DNA of 41,916 nt from an uncultured Acetatifactor sp. (GCA_910577185.1 CAJTLR010000018.1:1-41916), one strand, 5' to 3'; counted from the first letter of the stretch, positions 1 to 8,565 are shown. Notes: generated by a model not told the origin, from the sequence alone. Numbers and translations: made by a program.

Positions 1-298
1 CCATTGGCTTCTCGATGATGACGTTGACGCCGTTTTCGATGCAGAAAATTGCGATTTCGGCATGGAGTCCGCTCTCAGTGGCAATGCTGGCCAGTTCGGG
101 GCGGCACTCCTTTATCATGGTCTTGTAGTCAGTGTACCGGCGAATGGAGCGGTCGTTCTCCAGGGAGTGCTTCCTGAGGAGGGAGTCCATGTGTGCGGGG
201 ACAGTGTCGCAGACGGCGGTGATTTCGAGTTTGTTGTTGAGAGCTGCGGTGATGTGGTTGGTTGAGATGCGTCCGCATCCTATGAGTGCGTATTTCAT
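1..298 (-). CDS. Gfo/Idh/MocA oxidoreductase, N-terminal part (WbpB/WlbA-like), cut by window edge
   Basis: Only the first 99 codons lie in the window; the 3' part is beyond position 1. The ATG at 296-298 is preceded by a good ribosome binding site (GGAAGGAG). The product starts MKYALIGCGRIS, a Rossmann NAD(P)-binding loop, and reaches the IIEKPM segment that carries the conserved EKP lysine of the Gfo/Idh/MocA family. In WbpB/WlbA this enzyme oxidises C3 of UDP-GlcNAcA before amination. The WbpA-like and WbpD-like genes nearby make that role plausible, but the substrate is inferred from context. An aminotransferase of the WbpE type would be expected further left. This piece is clearly more GC-rich than the acyltransferase gene beside it. 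Confidence 0.85.
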   Translation of the reverse strand, partial: MKYALIGCGRISTNHITAALNNKLEITAVCDTVPAHMDSLLRKHSLENDRSIRRYTDYKTMIKECRPELASIATESGLHAEIAIFCIENGVNVIIEKPM

Positions 299-383
299 TG
301 AGGTAATCTCCTTCCCTGTGGGTCAAAATGTGGCGGGGTGTGCCGGGCCGGGCCGGTGCTATGGGGTGGCGCAGTGAGCATCC

Positions 384-1292
384 TCACAATTCCTCCACCC
401 CTCGATCCCTTATTACTTTTCCCGGAGTCCCAACTACTACTTTGTTTTCTGGTACATCTTTTAGGACCACTGTACCCATACCCACCATAGCATGTTTTCC
501 TACTTTTATCTGATTTTTAATTAAACATCCCGGGGCAACGTATCCTTCCTCCTGAATCACAGAACTGCCCCCTAACATAGAAAGTGCAATCACAAGCGAA
601 TTATTTCCAATTTGAACATTGTGTGCAATATGACACAAATTATCTATTTTTACATTATTGCCAATACGTGTATCGTCTATAGTTCCCCTATCAATACATG
701 TATTCGCTCCTATTTCCACATTTCTACCAATCTCAACCCCACCAAAATGTGGAACTTTACAATAAATACCTTGTTCGTCTTTAAAATAGCCAAACCCATC
801 TGTTCCTATCACAACGCCTGATGCAATGACACTGTTGCAACCGATTCGGCATGGACACTCTATCTGAACATTATTTCCTATCCGCACATTATCTTCCAGG
901 ACTACATCCCTGCAAATAAAACAACCATGCCCTATGGATACATTACGCCCAATTGATTGTGCTTCTATTACAGAATCCTTACATATTACATTAGCGTTCT
1001 TCTTTTCAAAAAAACGCTCTATAATTCCAAAAAATACCCCCTTTGAATTATCAACTTCAATTAAGTTTTGAACTGGCAATTTACTATTTTTAAATGAAAC
1101 TGCCAATTTTATATCTGTCGCCTCAATCTTTTGACCAGAAATAGATTCCTTTACCCAGGTAATTGTTCCTTTTTTATAATTATTCAATGAAGAAAAACCT
1201 ATAATTTCATCATATAAATTTCCATAAAACTGAAAATCAACTGCTTTTTCTTTCAGGTAATCTATAATATCTGCTATTACTATCTTTTTCAT
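384..1292 (-). CDS. LpxD-like sugar N-acyltransferase (left-handed beta-helix)
   Basis: A 302-residue protein with an N-terminal LpxD-like substrate-binding region (about 1-95) and a long run of hexapeptide repeats (about 100-290) forming a left-handed beta helix. It keeps the LpxD-type catalytic neighbourhood CHIAHNVQIG, where the second histidine is the expected base, and the GTDGFGYFKD stretch typical of LpxD. The ATG at 1292 was chosen over an in-frame ATG 36 nt upstream, because AGAGGA lies just before it and it begins 1 nt after the preceding reading frame ends. Lipid A is not expected here, so an N-acyl transfer to an amino sugar nucleotide in glycan synthesis is more likely (inference). 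The gene is markedly AT-rich. Confidence 0.85.
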   Translation of the reverse strand: MKKIVIADIIDYLKEKAVDFQFYGNLYDEIIGFSSLNNYKKGTITWVKESISGQKIEATDIKLAVSFKNSKLPVQNLIEVDNSKGVFFGIIERFFEKKNANVICKDSVIEAQSIGRNVSIGHGCFICRDVVLEDNVRIGNNVQIECPCRIGCNSVIASGVVIGTDGFGYFKDEQGIYCKVPHFGGVEIGRNVEIGANTCIDRGTIDDTRIGNNVKIDNLCHIAHNVQIGNNSLVIALSMLGGSSVIQEEGYVAPGCLIKNQIKVGKHAMVGMGTVVLKDVPENKVVVGTPGKVIRDRGVEEL

Positions 1293-1293
1293 T

Positions 1294-2018
1294 TTAAATA
1301 TCCTCTTTGTGCAGGAAATCTTCAACATTTTTTATATTTTCCGATATGCTAATGTATCTTTCATTCTTCGCGTCAGATACAAACTTACCCAATATATCTT
1401 TTGTCTCCATTTCTTTTTCCTGATACCAAAAAGCATGTGTCAATATATGCAGTTTATTATGTTTTCCTGATTTTATGATCTGTTCTACGTCTTCCCTCCA
1501 ATTCATACGTGAATCCGATACATATTTAAACCCTTTTATAAACTCCTCACCATATGAATTAATCATGTTGGGAATCTCTATATTCTGTGATAATACCAGC
1601 TTCGAAGGTCTATGCATAGATACTACATTAATCGGTGTGTCAAGCGACAACGATAAAATTTTTTGCTCTTTTTGAATCATTTTTATCATTTGCTCTACAC
1701 TGGTTAAATCATATTTCATTTCATCAAAGTGCAGGCCCACTACCCCCCCTGGTTAATCAACGTTCTTAACCCCTCTGTGGTCTTTCTTGAGTTAACATTA
1801 TAAAAGTCTGTACTCAATAACACAAAATATGTTGCAGAAACTCCTTCTTCTTGTTCTATGCTTGCCAATTCCAATGCCTTTTCTACAGAAAAATCTATAT
1901 CATGTCTTAAAATGGCTGTTTTTTCATTATCAGAATAATTATCATAGCCACAAATATTGTAACCATTTTGTTTTAATAATGTAATTAAGCCACGGTAACC
2001 CTCAAAAGTAAACTTCAA
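1294..2018 (-). pseudogene. Polysaccharide deacetylase, frame broken at a G7 tract
   Basis: Two minus-strand frames encode consecutive halves of one deacetylase. The first runs from a TTG at 2018 (strong AAGGAGG site 7 nt upstream) to a TAG at 1740-1742 and carries the metal-binding motif RHDID. The second runs from 1740 to 1294 and carries GLHFDEMKYD, HRPS and LTHAFWY, the usual later motifs. They meet at seven Gs, read CAG GGG GGG TAG. One extra G, or a -1 slip on the G-GGG-GGG heptamer, would give QGGVVGLHFD, matching the GHEIGLHFD pattern of the family, and a 241-residue protein. The TAG also overlaps a GTG, so reinitiation is possible. It may be a sequencing error, a true pseudogene, a phase-variable gene or a recoded gene. 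The likely role is deacetylation of an N-acetylated sugar. Confidence 0.8.
1743..1749 (-). repeat. G7 homopolymer at the deacetylase frame break
   Basis: Seven consecutive C on the + strand (G on the coding strand) sit exactly where the two deacetylase frames join. The tract is also an in-frame G-GGG-GGG slippery heptamer. I saw no strong stem-loop just downstream of it. Confidence 0.85.
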
Positions 2019-2033
2019 AGTGCTGCCTCCTTG

Positions 2034-2299
2034 TTATATCTTTTCTACTTCCCCTATCAAAACATCATTTCTTTCAGAAATATAAAAACAAGTCAGAAAG
2101 TATAAATGCTCTTATGTTTCCCAATGCCAAATCCACCTACATTCCTTTACTTGCTCTATTTTATCTGCCAAGTCATATTCTGTCAAGGCTGTATGCACTC
2201 TCCTATAAGTCCATATCAGTCTGGATGCATATCCAAAGCAGCCGGGCACCACTACTGCCGTTTTTCTCTTTGAACTTGAATCTTCCAAATTTACAGAAT
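2034..2299 (-). pseudogene. Possible degenerate coding remnant, unknown family
   Basis: In the gap between the nucleotide-sugar dehydrogenase and the deacetylase, one minus-strand frame is open for about 86 codons except for a single TAA (after ...WIWHWET). It ends at a TAA (2034-2036) just ahead of the deacetylase ribosome binding site, the spacing expected for a preceding operon gene. No good start codon was found and I do not recognise the sequence. It could be the tail of a decayed glycan gene or chance openness. Confidence 0.25.
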
Positions 2300-3604
2300 C
2301 TCAATATTATCTTTCTCTTTCATATTTTTTGTAACATTCTTGGTGTCAAAGATGACTTTTGCATTCTTCTGCACCATCTCATAGTCCACATTCGTATGCG
2401 CTGTGGTAATCATAACCAGATCATAATCTGCCACGATTTCAGGAGAAATCTCTTTCAGCCCCTTCATAGTCTGTCCGTTTTCCCGGTATTCTGCCACCCA
2501 GGGATCATAGAAGTCCACATCAGCGCCTACTTTATGCAGCTCATCAATGACACGGATGGCAGGGCTTTCCCTATAATCATCAATATCCTGCTTATATGCC
2601 ACGCCCAGTACCAGCACCCTGGCGCCATTGATAGCCTTGCGGTGCCTGTTCAGAATATGCATGGCACGGTCCACACAGTAAACAGGCTGTCCATCGTTGA
2701 TAACCATGCTGTTTTCAATCAAAGTAGTATGGAAACCATATTCCCTTGCCTTCCAGGTCAGATAATAGGGATCCAGCGGAATACAGTGTCCTCCCAGACC
2801 AGGTCCCGGATAAAATGCCTGAAATCCGTAAGGCTTTGTCTTGGCCGCATCAATCACTTCCCAGATGGAGATTCCCATCTCATGGCATAATCTGCCCAGT
2901 TCATTGATCAGGCCAATATTAACGTTCCGGTAAGTATTCTCCAGAATCTTCTCCATTTCGGCAACAGCCGGACTGGAAACAGTATAAATTTCCCCCTCAA
3001 GCACAGCAGCGTACATGGCTGAAATTACTTCTGCCGCATCCTTGCCAACACCGCCTACCACTTTAGGGGTATTCTTTGTTTTATAGATCAAATTGCCGGG
3101 ATCCACACGCTCCGGAGAAAATCCCAGATAAAAATCCTCTCCACACTTTAAACCGGATCCCGCCTCCAGAATAGGCTTTACCAGTTCCTCGGTAGTTCCC
3201 GGGTAAGTCGTACTCTCCAAAACTACCATTGTATTCTTGGAAAGATGCTTTGAAATCGCCTCGGCAGAAGATTTTACATAACTGATATCCGGCTCCTGGT
3301 GGATATCCAGCGGTGTCGGTACACAAATCGCAACAAAATCTACATCTTTGATAAAAGAAAAGTCCGTGGTGGCCGACAACTTCCCGTTCCTGACCAGTTC
3401 CGCAAGATCGTCATCCACTACATCACCAATATAGTTATTTCCCTCATTCACCAGTTTTACCTTTTCGCCCTGCACATCAAAGCCAATGGTCTTAAAGCCG
3501 GCCTTTGCCTTTTCCACTGCAAGCGGCAGGCCCACATAACCCAGACCTACAACACCACATACAATTTCCCGTTTTGCAATTTTGTCCAACAAAAGTTTTT
3601 TCAT
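2291..3604 (-). CDS. wbpA: UDP-N-acetylglucosamine 6-dehydrogenase, WbpA-like
   Basis: A 437-residue UDP-sugar dehydrogenase. It has an N-terminal NAD-binding loop (GVVGLGYVGLPLA, about residues 18-30), the conserved PTPL and SFSPERVDPG segments, and the catalytic cysteine in GLGGHCIPLDPYY (about 270). A C-terminal UDP-binding domain begins near ARVLVLGVAYK. The family makes UDP-uronic acids by two-step C6 oxidation; the WbpD- and WbpB-like neighbours favour UDP-GlcNAc over UDP-Glc or UDP-ManNAc as substrate (inference). The start ATG has GGAG 5 nt upstream. A promoter candidate lies in the 126-nt gap before it, so the gene may be transcribed separately from the acetyltransferase genes upstream. 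Confidence 0.93.
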   Translation of the reverse strand: MKKLLLDKIAKREIVCGVVGLGYVGLPLAVEKAKAGFKTIGFDVQGEKVKLVNEGNNYIGDVVDDDLAELVRNGKLSATTDFSFIKDVDFVAICVPTPLDIHQEPDISYVKSSAEAISKHLSKNTMVVLESTTYPGTTEELVKPILEAGSGLKCGEDFYLGFSPERVDPGNLIYKTKNTPKVVGGVGKDAAEVISAMYAAVLEGEIYTVSSPAVAEMEKILENTYRNVNIGLINELGRLCHEMGISIWEVIDAAKTKPYGFQAFYPGPGLGGHCIPLDPYYLTWKAREYGFHTTLIENSMVINDGQPVYCVDRAMHILNRHRKAINGARVLVLGVAYKQDIDDYRESPAIRVIDELHKVGADVDFYDPWVAEYRENGQTMKGLKEISPEIVADYDLVMITTAHTNVDYEMVQKNAKVIFDTKNVTKNMKEKDNIEIL

Positions 3605-3638
3605 ATTTTCTCCATTCTGCCACTATAGCATGTATTAT

Positions 3639-3667
3639 ATATTACCAATTTAAATTCATACTTTCAA
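3639..3667 (-). promoter_or_regulatory. Promoter candidate upstream of the WbpA-like gene
   Basis: Read on the minus strand: TTGAAA (3662-3667), a 17-nt spacer, then TAATAT (3639-3644) preceded by TGG, giving an extended -10. Transcription would start near 3632, 28 nt before the dehydrogenase ATG. The gap is strongly AT-rich. Confidence 0.55.
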
Positions 3668-3730
3668 CAATAATATCTGATTTCCCCACTATTTATCGGC
3701 CGAAATCTCTTCCCAGGTTCTGACCTTTCC

Positions 3731-4285
3731 CTATTCTGGCATGTCTGAAGGAGTACCTTCAAAGTCGTCACAAATAGAAACGTTACATTTTTCAACCACA
3801 TTTCCCTTTTCATCCACCCTGCCAATCACCTTAGCCGGGATCCCGGCCACCAGGGCATAATCCGGCACATCCTTTGTCACCACTGCCCCCGCTGCTATCA
3901 TAGCACATTTCCCAATCGTATGTCCACACACAATTGTGGCATTGGCCCCTATGGAAGCCCCTTCTTTTACCAGAGTTTCTTTATAATTCTCATGTCCTTT
4001 GGGGAATCTGGCTCTGGGAGTCAAATCATTTGTAAATACACAAGAGGGCCCGCAGAAAACGCCATCCTCCAGCCTGACTCCCTCATATAAAGACACATTG
4101 TTTTGAATCTTTACATCATTTCCGACCACCACATTATTGGATATATTGACATTCTGCCCAATTGAACATCTCTTTCCAATCCTGGCTCCCTTTTGGATAT
4201 GATTAAAATACCATATTTTTGTGCCTTCCCCGATTTCTACCCCTTCATCCACATAACTGCTCTCATGTACAAAATATTTTTCCAT
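3731..4285 (-). CDS. wbpD: UDP-2-acetamido-3-amino-glucuronate N-acetyltransferase, WbpD-like
   Basis: A 184-residue hexapeptide-repeat acetyltransferase. The opening MEKYFVHESSYVDEGVEIG, the motif GTKIWYFNHIQKGA and the segment FCGPSCVFTNDLTPRARFP are characteristic of WbpD/WlbB enzymes, which acetylate the 3-amino group of UDP-GlcNAc3NA using acetyl-CoA. The C-terminus carries the usual GAVVTKDVPDYALVAGIPAKVIG closing turn. The ATG at 4285 overlaps the stop of the upstream acyltransferase as TAATG and has AAGGTGG just ahead, so translation is probably coupled; an upstream in-frame ATG was rejected. With the WbpA- and WbpB-like genes it supports a 2,3-diacetamido-uronic acid pathway. Confidence 0.9.
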   Translation of the reverse strand: MEKYFVHESSYVDEGVEIGEGTKIWYFNHIQKGARIGKRCSIGQNVNISNNVVVGNDVKIQNNVSLYEGVRLEDGVFCGPSCVFTNDLTPRARFPKGHENYKETLVKEGASIGANATIVCGHTIGKCAMIAAGAVVTKDVPDYALVAGIPAKVIGRVDEKGNVVEKCNVSICDDFEGTPSDMPE

Positions 4286-5268
4286 TACGCCACCTTCTTT
4301 CCGCAAAAACCTGACGTAATATACAAAAGATCCAAACTCCTGATTTTGCTTTTAGTTATTGCCCCCCCGGTCATTCTTTTCATGTTTTTAATAAAACTAT
4401 GATGATCCATGGCAAAGTTTCCGCTAACCGCCTGGTCATCTCCCACATTTTTAGTTACTACTGCTCCCATATTTGCCCGGCTGTTTTTTCCTAACGCAAT
4501 TCCATTACGAATTGTAGCACCAAATCCAATCCACGCATTCTCATGAATCTCTACTCTTCCACCGATACCGGAATTAGCTACAACCATCACATTTTTGTCA
4601 ATCTTTACGCCATGTGCTACATGAACCAGATTATCTATTTTCACATTGTCACCAAGAACAGTATTGTCCCAAGGATAAATTGCCCGGTCAATACATGAGT
4701 TGTTTTGAATTTCAACATACTCTCCAACTTCAACGCCACCTACATGCTCGACTCCCATAATTCCAGACTGATTGCGTTTAAATTCAAAACCACATCCGCC
4801 TATGACGGCTCCTGCGCGAATAATACTCCCTTTTCGGATTCGTACATTCGGATAAATCATCACAAAAGGCTCAATAACCACATCTTCTTCTATTATCACA
4901 TTATATTGACTTATCTCGGCTAATTTACTTATTTCAGCAGTGGAATCAATGCAGGAACAAAACTGCTTTCTTGTATACCACTCCGTTTTCGACAGCAAAT
5001 TATGCATTGTAAAGAAGAATAAACGGGGTTCTTCTGTTATAATGGCACCTCTCTCCTCGTTTACCACTACCCTGGACAGTTCCTCATTTGTTATCACCAT
5101 AGTGACATTGGACGGTATTGAATTTATATATTTTTCACTGTCAATAAAAATACACGCCTTGAAATCGCATTTTGATTCACTTAACATGAAAACATCAAAA
5201 CTTTGTTCATTAACAATTTTATATCCTATTGTAAGACTTAATCTTTCAAAAACTTCTGAAGCCTTCAT
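4285..5268 (-). CDS. LpxD-like sugar N-acyltransferase, second copy
   Basis: A 327-residue protein of the same broad class as the acyltransferase near the left end but clearly divergent from it. An N-terminal alpha/beta region (about 1-105) precedes hexapeptide repeats (about 110-300). The LpxD-type active-site region appears as LVHVAHGVKI, and an NNSCIDRAIYP turn matches the CIDRGT turn of LpxD. The start is placed at the ATG 1 nt after the preceding glycosyltransferase stop, with GGAG 7 nt upstream. It overlaps the WbpD-like gene by one base. It probably acylates an amino-sugar nucleotide; the acyl donor (acyl-ACP or acyl-CoA) cannot be read from sequence. Confidence 0.83.
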   Translation of the reverse strand: MKASEVFERLSLTIGYKIVNEQSFDVFMLSESKCDFKACIFIDSEKYINSIPSNVTMVITNEELSRVVVNEERGAIITEEPRLFFFTMHNLLSKTEWYTRKQFCSCIDSTAEISKLAEISQYNVIIEEDVVIEPFVMIYPNVRIRKGSIIRAGAVIGGCGFEFKRNQSGIMGVEHVGGVEVGEYVEIQNNSCIDRAIYPWDNTVLGDNVKIDNLVHVAHGVKIDKNVMVVANSGIGGRVEIHENAWIGFGATIRNGIALGKNSRANMGAVVTKNVGDDQAVSGNFAMDHHSFIKNMKRMTGGAITKSKIRSLDLLYITSGFCGKKVA

Positions 5269-5269
5269 A

Positions 5270-6511
5270 TTATTCTCCAATATCACCTCTCATGACACTT
5301 TCAAACTTCTTCGCCAGCACCGTGTAATTAAAATGTTCTATGACTGCATTTTTACCATTCCTACCCAATGTGTTCCTCTCTTGTTCAGACATGCTCATCA
5401 GTTTTTTAATTCCTTGTATCAATTCTTTTACATCCCCCGGCTCTACACTCACACCGCAATGATATCTCTTCACATAATTATTCGGGGCATTCACCGCATA
5501 CAGCAGCGGTTTTCCTCCCATCATGGAATCATAAATTTTATTCATGGCAATGCCAAAACGGTACAAGGGAGAATTCATTGCCCCAATATACACACAGTCA
5601 AACAAATCCAGCAGTTTCGGAACGGAAAGCTTTGGAACCGGCGGTAAAAAACAAATATTTTCCAACTGCTTCTTTTTTGCCTTTTCCTGAAGCTTTTCTT
5701 TCTCCACCCCATTACCAACCAGGACAAATTGTATATTTTTGTCATCCCTCAAACATTCTGCCGCATCTATCAATATATCCAGCGCGTTGCTTAAGGCATG
5801 TCCCCCAAAGTAACCTACAATAAATTTTCCCTGCTCCCGGTATTTTTCAAGTGCTTCCCTATGTTCCTCCGGGATCTCTTCCGGATGTTCCCAGTCCCCT
5901 AAAACAATACCATTCGTAATATGGCAGAATTTTTCTTCCTTCAGGCCATGCTTCATCATATATTTTTTGGCATAGGGTGGCAGCGACACCACATAATCGG
6001 AATGTCTGTAGGCAGAATTTTCCCCTATCTGCATGGCAATCACAAAAGGGTTCCATTTTGGCATCCCCCCTACTTCCGTTAAAGTGGACGGCCACATGTC
6101 ATGTACTTCATGAATCAGCCTGGCATGGGAAAACTTTGCGATTCTTTGTGAAGCATACGTGTCAATCGGGTATGTTGAGGAAGAAATCACCACATCCGGC
6201 TTTATATGTTTTGCAATCATTTTCGCCTGCATCCATAGTTTTCCCACAAAGCGAAACATGGTAATTGCCCTTTGGGCACCATTGCCTTCATATGTGCCGG
6301 TCTTCACCCAGTAATAGGTCAGACCCGCTATGTTTTCTTTCTGAAAATCCTTTTCTACAACCGGATTTTTTTTTCGGAGATGAGAATAGTCTCCTGCAAT
6401 CACAGACACTTTGTGCCCCAGCTTTATCCATTCCTGCCCCAGATAATAAGGCCTGAATTCCATTCCCATTTCCATCGATCCGGCATAATGATTAATGATC
6501 AGAATATTCAT
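5270..6511 (-). CDS. GT4 glycosyltransferase, WbuB-like
   Basis: A 413-residue cytoplasmic GT-B glycosyltransferase. The start MNILIINHYAGSMEMGMEFR, followed by KLGHKVSVIAGDYSHLR, is the signature of the WbuB group, some of whose members transfer N-acetyl-L-fucosamine onto a lipid-linked HexNAc. The C-terminal domain has the donor-binding region VGNGVEKEKLQEKA and SPLYRFGIAMNKIYDSMMGGKP. It lies directly after the initiating transferase (12-nt gap), so it may add the second sugar (inference). The donor sugar is not determined by sequence alone. Confidence 0.88.
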   Translation of the reverse strand: MNILIINHYAGSMEMGMEFRPYYLGQEWIKLGHKVSVIAGDYSHLRKKNPVVEKDFQKENIAGLTYYWVKTGTYEGNGAQRAITMFRFVGKLWMQAKMIAKHIKPDVVISSSTYPIDTYASQRIAKFSHARLIHEVHDMWPSTLTEVGGMPKWNPFVIAMQIGENSAYRHSDYVVSLPPYAKKYMMKHGLKEEKFCHITNGIVLGDWEHPEEIPEEHREALEKYREQGKFIVGYFGGHALSNALDILIDAAECLRDDKNIQFVLVGNGVEKEKLQEKAKKKQLENICFLPPVPKLSVPKLLDLFDCVYIGAMNSPLYRFGIAMNKIYDSMMGGKPLLYAVNAPNNYVKRYHCGVSVEPGDVKELIQGIKKLMSMSEQERNTLGRNGKNAVIEHFNYTVLAKKFESVMRGDIGE

Positions 6512-6523
6512 CTATCCGCTCCG

Positions 6524-7207
6524 CTATCCCACCACAGCCCAAACTGTTCTTATCATCGTTCCCAGCTCATTGATCACGGAAAACTTCCGGATCGCCCCCA
6601 GGTTATACTTCATCTTCCCCGGCAGCACTTTATCCACATACACCTTATCCACGTCCCCGGCCTGGCTCAGCAGCCTGTCCTCGTCCTTATACCGGATGCT
6701 GGCCTCGCTGGTAATCCCGGCAGGCAAAAGCAGTGTGGCATACATTTCCCTGGAATATGCCTTTACATATTTCTTCACTTCAGGCCTCGTGCCCACGAAA
6801 CTCATATCTCCCAGCAGTACATTGATCAGCTGGGGAATCTCGTCCAGTCTGACTTTCCGGATTTTCGCCCCCACCTTTGTGATTCTGGCGTCATTCCCTA
6901 CCGTCACCTGGCTTCCCATCCTGTCCGCATGGTTGACCATCGTCCGAAACTTAAAGATGCGGAAAACCCGGCCATACTGGGTCACTCTTTCCTGCCTGAA
7001 AAATACAGGCCCCCTGCTGTCTATTTTTATCCAGATTCCCAGTATCAGAAATACCGGGGAAAGCAGCAGCAGCATAACCGCTGACACAGCCACATCAAAC
7101 ATCCGCTTCAGAAGCAGGCTTCCCCGGCGTTTCTGCAGAATATTATAATATACCCTGACTTCCGGGCACTGCATCCATTTGGGAAGTTCACACCAGTCTT
7201 TCAACAT
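6524..7207 (-). CDS. Initiating phosphoglycosyl transferase, short PglC-like form
   Basis: A 227-residue monotopic sugar transferase. A hydrophobic reentrant helix (about residues 35-60) follows LLKRMFDVAVSAVM. Then come FKFRTMVNHAD, the KVRLDEIPQLINVLLGDMSF block with the catalytic Asp-Glu pair, and VGTRPEVKKYV. The family transfers a sugar-1-phosphate from a UDP-sugar to undecaprenyl phosphate. The ATG at 7207 has GAAGGAG 6-7 nt upstream, so a longer TTG-initiated frame was rejected. With the dehydratase and aminotransferase upstream, the first sugar may be a 4-amino-4,6-dideoxy-HexNAc derivative (inference). It lacks the N-terminal membrane domain of the second initiating transferase at 28-30 kb. 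Confidence 0.92.
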   Translation of the reverse strand: MLKDWCELPKWMQCPEVRVYYNILQKRRGSLLLKRMFDVAVSAVMLLLLSPVFLILGIWIKIDSRGPVFFRQERVTQYGRVFRIFKFRTMVNHADRMGSQVTVGNDARITKVGAKIRKVRLDEIPQLINVLLGDMSFVGTRPEVKKYVKAYSREMYATLLLPAGITSEASIRYKDEDRLLSQAGDVDKVYVDKVLPGKMKYNLGAIRKFSVINELGTMIRTVWAVVG

Positions 7208-7348
7208 GACAAACTCCTTCACTGCGGTTCCTTTCATGCCTTTCAGTTCATCAGGCGGCTCCACTGACAACAGTCACAGTACCCCACGGCCGCGCCGGCA
7301 TTGTCCCCGGGAAAGCCCTACCTGAACCGTCCGGCATACCCCGCCTGC

Positions 7349-8560
7349 CTACTTCACTTCTTCCAGCACTTCCTTCATGCATGTTATCACATACTCCACA
7401 TCCTCATCCGTAAGCCTGGTGTGCAGAGGCAGTGAAATTTCATTCTCGTACTGATGATATGCATTGGGATAATTCTGAATATCAAATCCCAGATTTTTAT
7501 AGGCAGTCATCATGGGCAGGGGTTTGTAATGTACATTGGTGGCCACACCTCTCTCCGCCATGGCCATGATCATCCGGTTTCGCTTCTCCACATCTGCCCC
7601 GGGTACCCGCAGCAGATACAGATGGCCGCTGGAACTGTGATCTGCTCCGTAATGATCCAGCACCCTGCATCCCAAGGGTTTAAATGCGGCATCATACTTT
7701 TCCGCAATCTCTTTTCTTCTGCCCAGTAATTCCGGATACCGTTCAAACTGTACCAGTCCGATGGCTGCTGCCACATCTGTCAGATTGCATTTGTAAAGCG
7801 GTGCCACAATATCATATTCCCAGGCACCCAGCTGATCCTTCTTCAGGGCGTCCTTCGTCTGTCCGTGTAAGGAAAACAGCATAAACTGCTGGTAAATATC
7901 ATCGTTGTCAAAGCCCGGAATATTCTTCCAGACCACCGCACCGCCCTCCGCGGTAGTCAGATTTTTCACGGCATGAAAAGAGAAGGTGGTAAAATCCGCC
8001 ACGGACCCGCTGCGCTGTCCCTTCCTCACGGCGCCGAAGCCATGTGCACTGTCTGACACCACAATGATTCTTCCGAATGCCTTCTGCACCTCATTTTCCG
8101 GCCGGAATAAATGTTTCTTCCGCTCCACTATATCGAAAATCCGGTCGTAATCGCACATAATACCGCCGATATCCACCGGCACAATCACCTTGGTCTTTTC
8201 CGTAACAGCCGCTTCCAGCTGGTCATAGTCCATTTCAAAAGAATCCCTGGCAGTATCCACGAACTTCACTTCCGCTCCCACATGGCATACCGGGCTGGCG
8301 GAGGCCGTATAAGTATAAGCGGAGGTAATCACCTCGTCCCCCGGGCCGATTCCCAGGAAGCGCAGCGTCATCTCCAGACATGCGGTGGCAGAATTCAGGC
8401 AGACTGCCTTTTCCGTGCCGCAGTATTCCGCAATCTTCCCTTCCAGTTTCTTCGTCCTGGTTCCTGTTGTAATCCATTCACTCTGCAGTGCTTCCGTGAC
8501 AGCCGCCACTTCCCGCTCCGTGATATCCGGCGGGGAAAATTTGATTGCTCTCTTTTCCAT
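7349..8560 (-). CDS. DegT/DnrJ/EryC1 family sugar aminotransferase
   Basis: A 403-residue PLP-dependent aminotransferase. Visible motifs are LNSATACLEMTLR (cofactor phosphate region), SDSAHGFGA with the Asp (about residue 170) that contacts the pyridine nitrogen, and SFHAVKNLTTAEGG with the PLP lysine at about residue 199. The start is the ATG at 8560, because GAAGGGGAT precedes it and it follows the dehydratase stop by 5 nt. Next to PseB it would aminate the 4-keto sugar in a PseC-like step. The sequence does not look decisively like PseC, so a related 4-keto or 3-keto sugar is possible. The 141-nt gap after it holds no clear gene or terminator. Confidence 0.9.
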   Translation of the reverse strand: MEKRAIKFSPPDITEREVAAVTEALQSEWITTGTRTKKLEGKIAEYCGTEKAVCLNSATACLEMTLRFLGIGPGDEVITSAYTYTASASPVCHVGAEVKFVDTARDSFEMDYDQLEAAVTEKTKVIVPVDIGGIMCDYDRIFDIVERKKHLFRPENEVQKAFGRIIVVSDSAHGFGAVRKGQRSGSVADFTTFSFHAVKNLTTAEGGAVVWKNIPGFDNDDIYQQFMLFSLHGQTKDALKKDQLGAWEYDIVAPLYKCNLTDVAAAIGLVQFERYPELLGRRKEIAEKYDAAFKPLGCRVLDHYGADHSSSGHLYLLRVPGADVEKRNRMIMAMAERGVATNVHYKPLPMMTAYKNLGFDIQNYPNAYHQYENEISLPLHTRLTDEDVEYVITCMKEVLEEVK

Positions 8561-8565
8561 TTGTA

